DNA of 64,000 bases from Cristatella mucedo (GCA_009760855.2 WPIO01000003.1:14370001-14434000); one strand, 5' to 3'. Positions 23,543 to 39,319 are shown, counted from the first letter of the stretch. Made by a program: numbers and translations. The notes: generated from the letters alone by a model not told the origin.

Positions 23543-23709
23543 CGGACTCGTTGCCCCAGCTACCCGAATGCTGCTGAACGACGGAGGGTGACGACGATGA
23601 GCGACCATAGACAGTGCTCTCGTTCTCCTCTGTGTCACAGTCTAGATCGTCATCGACTGACGACCCAACAGACGACATCGAAACGGTTGACTGCTTCAGT
23701 CTTTTGTGC
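23543..23709 (-). CDS. NFI: NFI exon with KRLK motif
   Basis: Minus-strand exon, acceptor ..ctttttcatcttag, donor GTCCG/GTGAGT. It enters with the third base of an Arg codon (AG from the previous exon plus G) and exits at phase 1. It reads RHKRLKQSTVSMSSVGSSVD, then DDLDCDTEENESTVYGRSS and a segment ending HSGSWGNES. Vertebrate NFIs have TKRLKSVEDEMDSP..., an (F)Y-x-G-(Q)G-R-S-P-x-S-x-S-Q-S-S-G-W segment in the same order, so the exon is homologous with an enlarged Ser/Asp/Glu linker. The basic KRLK cluster may act in nuclear localisation (inference). Confidence 0.88.
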
Positions 23710-26074
23710 CTAAGATGAAAAAGTCGGCGAATCCACACGGCCTTAAGGTAGGTATTAACATCAACAACATTGCTGCATGGGGGTTTGCAGACGAAAATGA
23801 AGGGAAGCATTTTTAAACTTTTCACTTGAGAGCCAAGACACCAACAATGAACACGAGAAAGAAAAATAAAGAGGGTACACTACACAAATAATCCTCTGTC
23901 CCATCGGGTTGGGGTTGGCCGGACTTGGACGAGAAATACTAAGGCAAAACTAAGCCCTAAGTGGATGGGTCCGGCTAGTTTGATTTTGGTTTACCCCTGA
24001 TCGTTTTTATAGCACATTTCTTAAAGAAAATTGAGTGCTTATTATAAGGCTGTGATCACTGCACCACTTTATGTTTTCTTTCACACCTTTGGATTATGGT
24101 GACTCACGGGGATTATGAAAGCCAGACAAGTTACATTTGTGAGTCCTGCGCTTTCGCTTATCCTCTTTTTTGCACACGGACTGCATAATCCGACTGGTTA
24201 GCTAACAGACAGGAGCAGAACATAGCTATCACGTAACTAAATTCCTCAAATGCTGACTCAAACTCCAGATCAAACTACCATGCCATCACGAAAGGCAGCT
24301 CTAATAAACTGTTTCAGCCGTAGTCAGCTAAAGGTATGCAGCTGAACCTTCAGTGGATTTAAAAAGCACCAGGGCTTCCAAAAGCGGCATTTTGTACTAG
24401 ATCAAAAAATTGTCGAACCTTTGGATGTCAAACCCACGATCTCAAACACCAGAGGCAACAATAAGTTAAACTCGTCCAGCCAGAATAAATACAGTAGTCG
24501 AGTCGAGCATGCCTTTATTTGATACTGGTCTTGCAGTGGGGCAAACAGGAAGACACCAAAAAATGGCTAACCTCGGAGCACAATGGCTCGGTAGAGATCG
24601 ATCGAGCATATAGAACAACAAGGTTGAATCATTAGGGTCAAACCCTTGAGGTTAACAAATATTAGTCGAATAATCAGAAATGAAAGTGACACATGTATGT
24701 TACACAATAACGATGCCGGTCACAAACTGTAATACTGCTTGAGAAAACTGGTGCTGCTACACAGCATGGGGGGAGGCTGTCAGTGCCATTCTTATCTATA
24801 TCTAGACATATTCCTTCAAATAACAGCATGCTAAGCAAACAATTTAACAGTTTTTTATGGTACAGGATACTGAAAGGAAGCCGCATGAGACCTAGGCGAA
24901 ATTAGCATGCCATTCATGCTGGATTTAGGTCATCCCAAGTTCAATAAAAAACAAAATTAGTAAATAAATAAAAAGTAAGCAGCTCAGCTGTCAAGAAAAA
25001 TGAGTGAAGTGCTTGCTAAAGCTTGCTGAACAATCTCAAGGGACATAGTGAAGCTACAGAAAAGACAGAAATGGCTTGAGGTCCTAAGGAGGCGAACCTA
25101 CGACCTCTTAAAAATGAAATATGGGATCAATACCAGCTACCCATTTTTATGCAACCGCAAGACAACTACAACTTTGACAAAAAACTGCCTTCCTCGAATA
25201 CAAGAATATATAGCTTCGTCAGGAAGCCACAGTTAACGAATTTGACTCTTATTCAGGGCAGGAACCAGGGCTTGACATGATGGGTGCAGTAAGCCCATGC
25301 CAGCTACCTGAAGGCTACCTGCTCACCGCCGAGAAGAAAATGGAGGCCAGGGTAGCTCACAACAAGCGGCTCTCACCTCCCACAGCAGGATAGGCAAAGG
25401 TCTGCTAACAGCACAAAGGCTGGAGAGTTCTGGCAACCTTACTCAACCCCTCCCCTTCCTAGCTGCTACTGCTACAGTCTGCTGAAACTAGTGAATCCTT
25501 GTCTGGCCAAAATAATTACCGGCATGCACGCTGCACCAAGACTGACCTGCCTCGTGACACGAATTCTTTACCTGTCAACCCACGCATACCTGACACATTT
25601 CATGACATCTGGCTCAAGCATGTTCATTAAACTCAGCGCTCATTGAGTGCACTGGCACGAGACACCATGGCACACTTAGAATGGGTGGCCAATGGTGAGT
25701 AGACAACCGACATTTTAATAATACAGCCAGTGCTAAACCGACGAGTGCGGCATCGCCGTCTTCCGTGGTAGCATTCGCGCCTCCTTTCACAAGAGGGGCA
25801 AAACGGCGCCGAAGCAGCAGCCCCAGTGTCCGTGAGCTCACGCTCCCTGTATTTTCTTCCGTTACTCTCATTGGCACACTGGTCTCATTCAAGAAAAGTG
25901 GCAGCTACGTGGGTATTAATGGCTATTAGCACCTTCATCCGACTTGCACGATAACCTACTAGGCCAAGGACTCTGGCTATGCAATATCTGCCTGCGATGA
26001 AGTTGCATCGATACGCGGCAGACAAACAGCAGTTGCGGCCTCCACACTTGAACTGCTGCCAGTAGCTCACTAAC
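23710..26074 (-). other. NFI intron
   Basis: 2.4-kb intron without any repeat family copy that I can recognise. The 92-codon minus-strand ORF at 25614-25892 has no splice context that fits the flanking phases and no known motif. Confidence 0.65.
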
Positions 26075-26294
26075 CTGTTCGGCTGCATCTGATTGCCATT
26101 TGGAGCCGACACAGGAAGAGCATGGTGGTGCAGCCCCTGAGCAGCACCGACCGAACTACGACCATAGGACGATGATGAAGATGACGAAGCATACGAGCTG
26201 TGACCGTGTCCGTGACTGCTGCCACTGCCGCCGCCTCCACCACCGCTGCCTCCGCCAACTCGAGCAACGGACTGGTCAAGGTTCATGATCGAGG
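26075..26294 (-). CDS. NFI: NFI exon, Gly/Ser/His low-complexity
   Basis: Minus-strand exon, acceptor ..ttcgtttctttgaag, donor CAG/GTTAGT. Enters at phase 1 and leaves at phase 2, each matching the neighbour. It reads ASIMNLDQSVARV, a glycine run interrupted by Ser, an HGHGH segment, a Ser run with SSYA..YGRSS, and ends NGNQMQPN. In vertebrate NFIs the region after the GVFS.TELV motif has a P-N-F-(S/N)-L stretch and a Ser-rich segment with Y-Y before KRLK; this exon sits in that place and is much enlarged by simple-sequence runs. The plus-strand ORF at 26100 is a shadow. Confidence 0.78.
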
Positions 26295-26786
26295 CTTCAA
26301 AGAAACGAATCCTGCTGTAATGGTGAAGGATGTTACTGCCGAAGCAGCATAAAGCTGACAGGAACTAAACGGGAGACACTGAACTCCTACACAGCACATA
26401 AGCAAGATCTAAACTACAAAGGCACCGATGCACCCACTAGGTGAGCAGGGCTGCAGAATAAGTGAAACGAAGCTGCATTGGATATACTAAGAGAGTATTT
26501 CTTTTGCTTCGGTATAAAAAATTGATTTTGCCAGTCAAACCATCAAACCTCTCATGCAGCCCTACCAGCTTCACCAGCAGGTTAAGTTGTATATTGTATA
26601 TCACATGTAATGTGTAACTATATGTAATTAATGTTATATGTAATTAATATATTGCACTGCAAAACCAACCATGAAATGAAAAACCAGTGGCATATTCAGG
26701 TCACTACCTCGTGCCATCGGTTAGCATCCTTGGATCTGTTTTTTTTTTAATGACCGCTAAGTAAGTAGACCCTCAATTTTAGCTTG

Positions 26787-26886
26787 GGCTAAGATGCACG
26801 CACTTCACGATCCAGGTCCTTCGAGAGGGGTGATAGCTGTTACAGCTTTTCTGCTGATATTTAAATGAGACTGTTTGATCAACTAA
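26787..26886 (+). mobile_element. SINE-A remnant
   Basis: 'cacttcacgatccaggtcct' then 'ggtgatagctgttacagctt', 'ttctgctgatatttaaatga' and 'gactgtttgatcaact' follow the order of the SINE-A 3' half. Strongly diverged with a central deletion that removes box B. Confidence 0.5.
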
Positions 26887-27943
26887 CCATCACTTTTACC
26901 AAGAGACCAATGAATGGCTGTCAACCAGCCAAATGCATGTCTGCACGTGTGTGTGTGTGCGCGCGCCTATCGCAGTAAAAGCCAAACATCTTTGTGCACG
27001 TCTGTCTTAAGATGCTCCGTTCCTAAACTCTTTCAAGTGTATCCATAGTTTCCAAGCAAGATATGACTACTTAAATCTACGTCTATAATAAGCTAGGTCA
27101 GTTAGCCCAAGTATCTGGCAGAGTCACTGACGTCACGTTTACATCGAGTCATTTGTCATGTATTTATAGTACTACTACGACGATACAGCTATGATGAGTT
27201 GCCAAAAAGGGAGAGATAATAAACTAACTTACATATGTAGCTACAACAGGCACTCTCATAGTTTGAACTTAAAACACTTAAATGGGTTCGAACTTGGTTT
27301 AATGGGTGACCATGGCATTCCAGCGGCTTGTGCTCTCTGTACTTCGCCCCAAGTGACGACTGGCGCTTCCGGTTTCTCAGCTTCCACTTGGTGAAGCTGA
27401 GTTCTCAAACAGTGATCAGGTTATGATTTTCAAAAAACCTGCGGCAGAGCAGGCCAATGGCTGGCAGTGACGATGAAGGGGGAGAGGGAAGTCTTACAGG
27501 TCCATGCACCCAACGCTAATACAAAAACCGTATTCACCATGCAAATAAGATTAAATATAACATTTTTCGATTTTTATCAACTGAGGCCCAATTTCGGATC
27601 CGGGAGGTTAAATTATACGATGAAGCAAAAGTTGGGCAAGTAATACAGGTCGCAGATACTGTTTTCAAAGCAGATGTGGAAACATGCAAAATTAACTTAT
27701 CGAGTACTGTTTCCCTTTCGGCTTCCAAAATGTAGTGACTTTGGACCAAGGCTCCCTCACAGGTAAAATATATCAACGACTACAATGGGCGCTGCTTCAG
27801 AGATGGTCGGCTGAAAGCCATGGTTTTGGTATGTCGAAGCCTCGGTTCGAAACTACACAAGAATGCATTTATGAGGCCAAAATCCAAACACACCGTCATT
27901 TTTTAAAGTAAGGGCCAAAAGAAACGTATTGAACTGCTATACT

Positions 27944-28111
27944 AGCTGATTAAACAGCTTCTTTTGTATAGCGACAGAAGAGCCTTTATGGCAATCACCA
28001 CTGCTTGCCGTGGCTATAAAGGATCGCCCACCGCAGAATTCGAACCCACGACTTCGGGAACAAGGTCGTAAAAAGCAATCGCCTCACCTAGCGCCATCAT
28101 AGCTCACCATG
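27944..28111 (-). mobile_element. SINE-A copy
   Basis: Minus strand: CATGGTGAGCTATGATGGCG, CTAGGTGAGGCGATTGCTTT, GTCGTGGGTTCGAATTCTGC (box B), GGCGATCCTTTATAGCCACG, AAAGGCTCTTCTGTCGCTAT and the end ACAAAAGAAGCTGTTTAATC. Full length and well preserved. Confidence 0.92.
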
Positions 28112-29004
28112 CAAGTCTTAGCAGACCGGTAAAAAATAAAACCACAAGAATCTGCAGGCATTAAAAAGTACCACCTGACACGTAAAAAAGTTCAATTAAG
28201 TCCACATGGTTGGTGAAATATGCAGGTAGACAGTTAAATGGCAGGTAAAACAGCTTCAATTCCTTGGTTGTCAGAAAAAGCGCTTGGTTGACTGTTCTCA
28301 TCAATCATGTTCTCAGTTTCTTGCATAGTTCTGAATCCTGTCAAGTCTAGGTTTGTGCATGTGCAGAACATTGGCTACCCATACGATTTGCCATAGATGG
28401 CAATAAATCTTAATGATCTAGTTCATAAATTGAGTTAAGATTACAGGTCTAGAGGAGCCATGCCACAGCTAAGCGTAACTCTCTCTAGGCGATCGCTGGC
28501 TATCACCCATAGAGGGAGATGCTGCAATCAGTGCGGCAGTAATAATTAGGGCCGTCCCGACTGGCCACCGGCCCAACCAAGAGCTGACACCATCCTGCTG
28601 CCCGGCACACAAAGCCACGTCAGAAGACGTGCCAATTGTTGGTACGTACCACCACGGCCTCGCATGGTGCACATGAGACTCGCATGCCAGAAATAAAAGA
28701 GCAATTTCGCAATTGTGCTAACTCGACCACAACGTCACCTTCATGCACAGAGTTACAATGACATCACGTTAATGGAAGCTCTCCAGACGTCACAGCAGCA
28801 CAATTTTCTTGCAAGCGCAAATAAATCAGGTTCTCCACACGCAATCAGAAACTGCAGGGGAGTCGAGTGGAGTTTAGAGCGATGCACAGTACCTCCACTT
28901 CCGACGCACTCAGACGACAGTCTCCAGCACTGCCTTGCACGTGGTGGTGAAGACGGCAGCAGCAGCACAAGCCAGAGCACAAAAGCTGTGAGGCTGTAAC
29001 CTAC

Positions 29005-29097
29005 CAGTAGTGATCTGCAGCAACTCTCTAGCAGAGAAAACGCCTGTAGCCGCTATGCTGTCATTGCCGGACACACCAGCATGTATGTTTCCCACAA
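29005..29097 (-). CDS. NFI: NFI exon with GVFS motif
   Basis: Minus-strand 93-nt exon, acceptor ..cctttctgtttatag, donor ACTG/GTAGGT. Phase 1 in and phase 1 out. It reads VVGNIHAGVSGNDSIAATGV then FSARELLQITT. The segment DS-(I/F)-x-x-(T/S)-GVFS-x-x-EL(V/L) is a signature that follows the DNA-binding domain in vertebrate NFI proteins (DSFVTSGVFSVTELV). Its join to the DNA-binding exon gives SY-V-VGNIH in frame. The vertebrate spacer between the DNA-binding domain and this motif is longer, so the linker is shortened here. Confidence 0.92.
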
Positions 29098-33302
<4,205 letters not shown>

Positions 33303-33678
33303 CGTAGGAGTAGATGAAGTTGGCAAGGTAGAGGTCCAGCTCACGGACCGACACACTGATATGATGTGGGTTGACGCAGAGGCCAGGGTTGAGACAGTCA
33401 GCCGACTTCTCAAGGCGCTCTCCGTCTGTGCTCTCCAGGGGAATAGCTTTGAAGAGGATGACCATGACAAGGTCGAGACGCCAGACCTTATCAGCCTGGC
33501 GTAGGCAATCAATGCGGCGCATCTTGCCCTTCTGATCAGGATTGCTCAGCACGCACACGGGAGGCCGCTTGCCAGTGACGCTGAGCACAAAGTCCTCTCG
33601 GTACTCCTGCTTTATGTCTTTGCGCAGCTTGGCCAGCAGCCTGGAGGCCCATTTCTGACGCACTTCCGGTTTTTCGGC
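33303..33678 (-). CDS. NFI: NFI exon, core of the DNA-binding domain (MH1-like)
   Basis: Minus-strand 376-nt exon, acceptor ..ctgatgttgcag, donor CCTACG/GTGGGT. Phase 0 in, phase 1 out. It encodes [120 protein letters not shown]. This is near-identical to vertebrate NFIA/B/C/X. NFI proteins bind TTGGC(N5)GCCAA as dimers and regulate transcription in the nucleus. The conserved cysteines in VCVL, IDCLR and DCLNPGLC and the PHH histidines are present; the first Cys of the vertebrate PPCCVL pair is Val. ORFs in the other two minus-strand frames are shadows. Confidence 0.98.
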
Positions 33679-36472
33679 CTGCAACATCAGAAGAGTCAGG
33701 GTCAGGCTTTTGCAGATCAGGCAAACCTGCATGAAACCCCAATGAGTTACTGCTCAGATACCATTACGACTGAAGGTAGTTAATAGCCTAGCCATTGGTC
33801 CTAACTGAGACTCCTCAAAGAATGAATTGTGTCGATCCATGTCCCTCCATGTAGCAAGCGCCACCATGGAGCTTTGCACCACCCAGCAATGCTACGTACG
33901 ACAATTGGCAAATATGACATCCCTAGTAAGATTCAAACCCGTGAGCTTGGTTAGAATGTCAAATTAACAGTGCAGACCACGGAACCAATGAAGATCTAAT
34001 CACAATTCGACTTTGGCAATGTTTGGCCAGATTGACACGCAATGCTAGCTGCAGAAAAAGCTACTTCTAGTAATCAGCTAACAACTTAACTCTACCAGAA
34101 CCAGTTAAGTACTTGCTTTGCACTGCACTATTACCACGAATCCTATCGTTATGCCAGTATCCCTATAAAGCAACGTATGATTATGTGAGGACTCCGAGCC
34201 ACTTGAACTCCGGCAGCCATGCTAATGAGACACCAGAGGCTCGGCCAGTTCACCTTCAGCTTCATGGGGCTAAATATAGTTGATATTGTACATAATTGCC
34301 CGAAAAATGATGACAGGGGATGTAGCTCATAGTAATACCATCGGCATGCCTTTAATACCAGAAAAGCCTTCAACTAACACGGAACAACATGTGGCTATGG
34401 ACTAAGGCTCTTACAAAAACTGCCTAAAACCTGACAGCCGTTAGGAAAGCCATTTGGAAGTTAGGGGAACAACAACGCCCTTTCGCCTACCGTCTCCAGA
34501 CATCAGAGACAGCTTCTACGTTTTCAGTCACGGCAGTCTGCGGGACAACTCCTGCCACCAACGGCAAGATGAGATTGCTCTCTTCATAATGTCAGCAGTG
34601 GCCACATTTACGAAGCTGTCAGGGTAAAGTGCTTATACTAGCTTATATCACTTTGCTTTGGTACGCGACTCTTATGGTCTGCTGATCCAACCGGTGATCT
34701 GTACTTACGACACGGGCATTACATTTGAATCTGCATAGAATCACATTAAAATCGAACTAAAAATTATAATTTCCAATTCAAATTTTAATTTCAGTGCACT
34801 CTTTCGTTAATATTTATGCATGCAAATTGTGAAGGCTCTCATCCTATTGGTCAGGTCACGAGTCAGCAGACACTTCTATTTCAGGGACATAAACATAGCG
34901 ATGTTCGTACATCCAAAAACTATAAAAAAATGGGAAAAGTCAGTGGCAGCACATCCCACAGTATGAGAACCGAAACACTACCTACTATGAATCTTTCAAT
35001 ACCCATCCAGTTTACGTGACCACAGTTACTTAGCAATGCACCTTTGAGGTTCTAAGCCAAGTGCTGTGACCACAGTGCAGCATTCTCTCAAGCAGCAGCG
35101 AGCTGTGCAATCGGCTCATTTGCTGACATGGCACGTGGTGTACCCAACGAATGTGAGGTGCAGAGATGAGCAGCAGCAGCAGTGGGGCTGGCATGTACAG
35201 CAATAGCTTAAGTGTCACTGACAAGGGCTCAGGCTGCTCTGTGCCTTTAACTGAACTGCACATGCTTGCCTAGGAGCAGCTCAGTGGAGTGCCAGACATT
35301 GGTCAGGCTCTCAGCAACATGCACTAATGACATGCAAGGCACCATCAAGAGCCGTGGGTTGCATTTGTAAAAAAAACCATAGATTTGAAGGACAGACCAG
35401 ACAGAGCAGCAGGTGATGTGCACCCGACGACTCAGTCGCGTGGTGTAAGCAAGCAATCAGCCAGAAAGGGGCTCGGTATTCACAGAAACAGAGAGACCGA
35501 AAGGTAATGTTGGGCTAAGCCAAGGTGGGCTGGGCATCCACAGACAGCCTGCACTTAGCGCCTATGAGAAAACGGGTGCAAGATTGTCGGAAGGGGGACC
35601 ACCGACGACGACTGACATGTAACCTGGAAAACCGAGACAGCGCAAGAGTCGACCATCTATCACCACCAAAGCAAGCACATGACTGCAGGCAAGCAGTAAC
35701 CAATGAGACATCGGATGGTAGTGTAAACAGGATACCCAGGCTGCAGAGCAATCCACTTCAAAAACTGGTGGCAGGAGAGAGAGAGGTATCTGGTTCAGAG
35801 TTTGCTCTCGCAAGTGGCAAGGTGCAGCATACTTTAAGATGTAGGCACCGCCGAAGCAACGGCCAGTCGAATAACGTCACGGTGCACCTGCCATGAATTC
35901 AAGGATCCACACACACGCACACACACACACCCAAACAAACACAAACCCACACAAACACACACAGTGCATGCACAAAACCATGTACACCGTGCTTGGGAGC
36001 AATCATGAACTCAAGTGATTGCAATGATACATACATGTCTCGGCCTAGCTGAAGGAGCTGCAAGACTGCTGAACAGAAATCAAGGCCAACCAACCTAATG
36101 TTAGCCTGAAAGCAACATTCTTTCTAAACATTGTATATGCATTTAAATACGAATGTAAAACTATGTCAGTAGCCTGTTGGTTTTTTACCCTGGCACTCCG
36201 ATTTCAACGATACGGCAGTGGAAGCAGCAGCTGTGTAGTGAGGAGCACGAGGTAAGAACGTTGTACATGCTTGAACTTTTATAAGGGCTGATAAGCAGTG
36301 TGTGTGAGGCATAGCAATAAGAGATCACTTTCTCTTTTGAGTGCTCACATGCTGTTTGCAAGAAAAACGGGACAAAGTTCACTATCAAGCTGCACAAACT
36401 AACACCCGCATGGGCAATGGCGTCTGAGTCACAAAGGAGCATGGAAGCAGTAATAGCAGCCGAATGTGTGAC

Positions 36473-36685
36473 AGCAGCAGCAGCGACCTGGGCAGCAGCA
36501 GCGACCTGGGCAGCAGCAGCGACCTGGGCAGCAGCAGCGACCTGGGCAGCAGCAGCGACCTGGGCAGCAGGCAACAGCAGCACGGGCAGCAGGCAACAGC
36601 AGCACGGGCAGCAGGCAACAGCAGCACGGGCAGCAGGCAACAGCAGCACGGGCAGCAGGCAACAGCAGCACGGGCAGCAGGCAAT
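36473..36685. repeat. Two adjoining minisatellites (18-bp and 22-bp units)
   Basis: About five copies of GCAGCAGCAGCGACCTGG (to about 36563) pass directly into about five copies of a 22-bp unit containing GCAACAGCAGCACGGGCAG. Both are built on CAG triplets, suggesting one arose from the other. All six frames stay open across much of it, which gives the long Ala/Trp, Cys/Leu/Pro and Ser/Gly ORFs; none is bounded by NFI-compatible splice sites. Confidence 0.93.
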
Positions 36686-37138
36686 AGTTGTGAAGTCCTT
36701 TATTCGAAAAGTGGTCAAATCACTGTTTGACCCAACAATATAATAAAGCTAACCCTGCGACTTGTACCCAACAAGACAAGACATGCCTACCTGTAAAAGA
36801 GTAACCGGATCCTGTACAGTGCAGACATGGCAGCCAGCCACGGCTAGGGTCCGGGAGTCCAACAGACAAGTCACACGACCAAGTGAGGTGCAGCACAGTC
36901 AACTAGCTGCAGCTAAGAGGCAGAGATTGAGGCGATAGAGAGATAGAAAGAGAGCAAGACTATCATATCAAGAAAATGACTGGTAAGACAAAGATAGCCA
37001 GAACCTCATCTGAGCCCATGCAGCTAGGGCCAACTAGGGCTAAGAGAAAAGGTTTCAGCAGTGGACCTGGAGCCAGCACACCTGGGCCTTGGGGGTAAGT
37101 TATCGTGCACACTAAACAGTGCAAGGCTGCCTCGTCAA

Positions 37139-37270
37139 GCTGGTTTGGCCCAGTGGCTAAGGTGCTTGCCTTTAACGATGGAGGTCGAGGTGAATGTATT
37201 TGATGACCGAGGTCGTGGGCTCGAGCCCCAGTTTATATGTGAAGCACCTGAATAATGAGTTTATATAATA
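37139..37270 (+). mobile_element. SINE-B copy
   Basis: AGCTGGTTTGGCCCAGTGGC head, a short insertion after GGTGCTTGCC, GTCGTGGGCTCGAGCCCCAG, and a decayed tail (GAAGCACCTGAATAATGAGT, TTATATAATA). Confidence 0.8.
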
Positions 37271-38233
37271 CATAGGTCAGACGGCTAGTCAACATCAGGG
37301 CATACCAACGGGGTACCTTCAGGAGGTGAATACTTAACGTAAAAGAGATCTGCTTCTGGTTACTTGCATCTTGAAAAGATGACTCGCCACTAGTTCAGAC
37401 AAACAGTAGCGGCAACAAGCATACCAAGAAGCTGCAGCAGCACTAGTGCTGCCGGCAATCAAGTGCCGCACCGAAGCCAGTGCCCCAGGCTCCAAGTCAG
37501 AGCTTGCCAAAGGAGCTGTGCATGTTGAACCCTCTGCTACCCTGTCTTCCGTTCCATGGCAGTCTGCCAAGAGCTACTGGTGGGCCCGGCAAGGCCAGCT
37601 GAGGCAAACCGGAAGACCCCAGGCTACAACATTATTAGATAATAACCTTAGCAAATTGGTCGAATGTGGGGCAAGTGCACAACCGCATTCGATGGAAGCA
37701 TGCAAGCATTTCAGGCTGCGTATTTGTGACGAGATACACCCCATGCAAGAACATGCATCTAAATAACCCAATCGAATGACGACGAGGTGAGGCAGTTTTT
37801 TCGGCTGCCGGCAACGATCTGCCAGTCACATCAAAATATAAATTTCGTGGCAGGAAGTGGGAGTGGCTAAAATGTGAACATCACACGGTCAACGACATTC
37901 ACTCCCATTTGGTTAAGGCAGCACCAGTACTGCAGTGCTGACTAGCATACTGTACCAGGACAAATATAAGGGTGAACAAGAGGAAGGCTGACAGGGCACC
38001 TGTATATGTAAGGAGGAGGAAGAGGCTGTCTCGACTCCTATTATAGTACACAAAACTACTTTGCTGCTGTCCCCCACCCACACATGACGCTGAATTGAAT
38101 GGGGAGAGCAGTACCCTACACAGGCAATGAGGTTACAAGCTAGAAAGGTCTAATACATGCCGAATCCATCCCCGGCAAATCCATCAATGCACTGCTTTCA
38201 CCACTTCATTGCAAAAAATGCAGGTAGCATTAC

Positions 38234-38389
38234 CATAAGTTCGTCCTTGACCCGACATTCCTCATCCATGGACATGCGTTTTTCATGCTTCTTGTAGAAC
38301 TTCCTTTTAGCAGCCTGCAGGTTAAACCACGTAAAGCTGAATGACTTGACGTATGGCAGGAGTGCTTCGATGAATGGATGGAACTCGTC
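38234..38389 (-). CDS. NFI: NFI exon, N-terminal part of the DNA-binding domain
   Basis: Minus-strand 156-nt exon, acceptor ..aatgctgttgcag, donor CTTATG/GTAATG, phase 0 at both ends. It encodes 52 residues: [52 protein letters not shown]. This is the NFI pre-N/N-terminal DNA-binding segment; vertebrate NFIs have [37 protein letters not shown] in the same place, beginning exactly at the exon 1/exon 2 border. No Met precedes D in this exon, so the start codon is in an upstream exon. The basic [11 protein letters not shown] cluster is the expected DNA-contact and nuclear-localisation region. Loss of the Arg in QARKRK (here QAAKRK) is a small departure. Confidence 0.98.
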
Positions 38390-38684
38390 CTGCAACAGCA
38401 TTTTTGAAGCATAGCAGGCTTGTAGGGCTGGCCAGGTCTTAAGCTCCGTACGGTCTACATATATCGGAAGGATTTTTACATAATATAAATAATCCCCCTT
38501 AGAAGTCGATCGTTTGACGTACTAGGCCAAAAGCAGGTACAATAGATGAGGGATTAGAACTTAGCTTTGCACTCTGCTTCAAAGGAGATTCCATCCGCGC
38601 AGTGTTTCTGTGGATAGCACAGGCAATTTCTCATGTCGCCAGATTCGAATTAGGGAGGAGCATGGAAAAGCAGCTGCGTAAATG

Positions 38685-38870
38685 CCCCCCCCCTAGCCAA
38701 CCCCCCCTAGCCAACCCCCCCTAGCCAACCCCCCCTAGCCAACCCCCCCTAGCCAACCCCCCCTAGCCAACCCCCCCTAGCCAACCCCCCCTAGCCAACC
38801 CCCCCTAGCCACCCCCCCCTAGCCAACCCCCCCTAGCCAACCCCCCCTAGCCAACCCCTCCTAGCCACCG
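38685..38870. repeat. 14-bp minisatellite, unit CCCCCCCTAGCCAA
   Basis: About 13 nearly identical units. The minus strand (NFI sense strand) therefore carries about 13 runs of six or seven G at 14-base spacing, a strong candidate for G-quadruplex formation in DNA and in the pre-mRNA. It starts about 300 bases upstream of the first DNA-binding exon. A unit variant TAGCCACC occurs in the ninth or tenth repeat and at the end. Confidence 0.97.
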
Positions 38871-39319
38871 CACGAGTTGCTGGGGAAAAAACCAGAAATC
38901 AACTGCAAGGCAGCAAGCTGTATGACGAATAAATTAATCTATTAATACGAGTAGCTAGGATATTTTTAGAGCTCCACAGACACTTGACACTAAGAAGTGC
39001 ATCAATTAAACGAGAAACCTAAAAACTTATGTCGAGTATGCACCATTTCCTTCAGTCCGCCTAATAATGCACAAGGTGAGGTTGAAGCAAGCAGCCAGCA
39101 CGACCGAAAGTGCAAGCAAGCCGTGCTGTGAGACCCTCAGCGCTCTGCTGCCAGCCTCCTTCTCATGCCACACTCATATGGATCAGGGTCACCAAAGGCA
39201 GGCGATTCACGGGTACATTCAACTGATATAGGCTCGAACACCAGGCTGACACTCCCCTTCCATACCAAAGGGAACTGTAAACGCCCACTGAAGGCTTCTT
39301 ATGAGAGGCTGCTTGCCTT

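Larger units (their letters stand above)
26295..29004 (-). other. NFI intron
   Basis: 2.7-kb intron with one good and one decayed SINE-A and a TG/CG alternating run (GTGTGTGTGTGCGCGCGCC) at about 26946-26966. Otherwise nothing supported. Confidence 0.7.
33679..38233 (-). other. NFI intron splitting the DNA-binding domain
   Basis: 4.55-kb phase-0 intron between KDELM and AEKPEV. It contains the compound minisatellite at 36473-36685 and a SINE-B at 37139-37270; a CA-rich run lies at about 35910-35965. The remainder shows nothing I can support. Confidence 0.8.

Noticed and set aside
36185-36743. Ala-Trp, Cys-Leu-Pro and Ser-Gly repeat proteins in several frames
   Set aside because: Minisatellite is open in all frames; no conserved flank or NFI-compatible splice junction.
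38685-38870. Regularly spaced repeats resembling a CRISPR array
   Set aside because: Units are contiguous with no unique spacers, and the genome is eukaryotic; a minisatellite.
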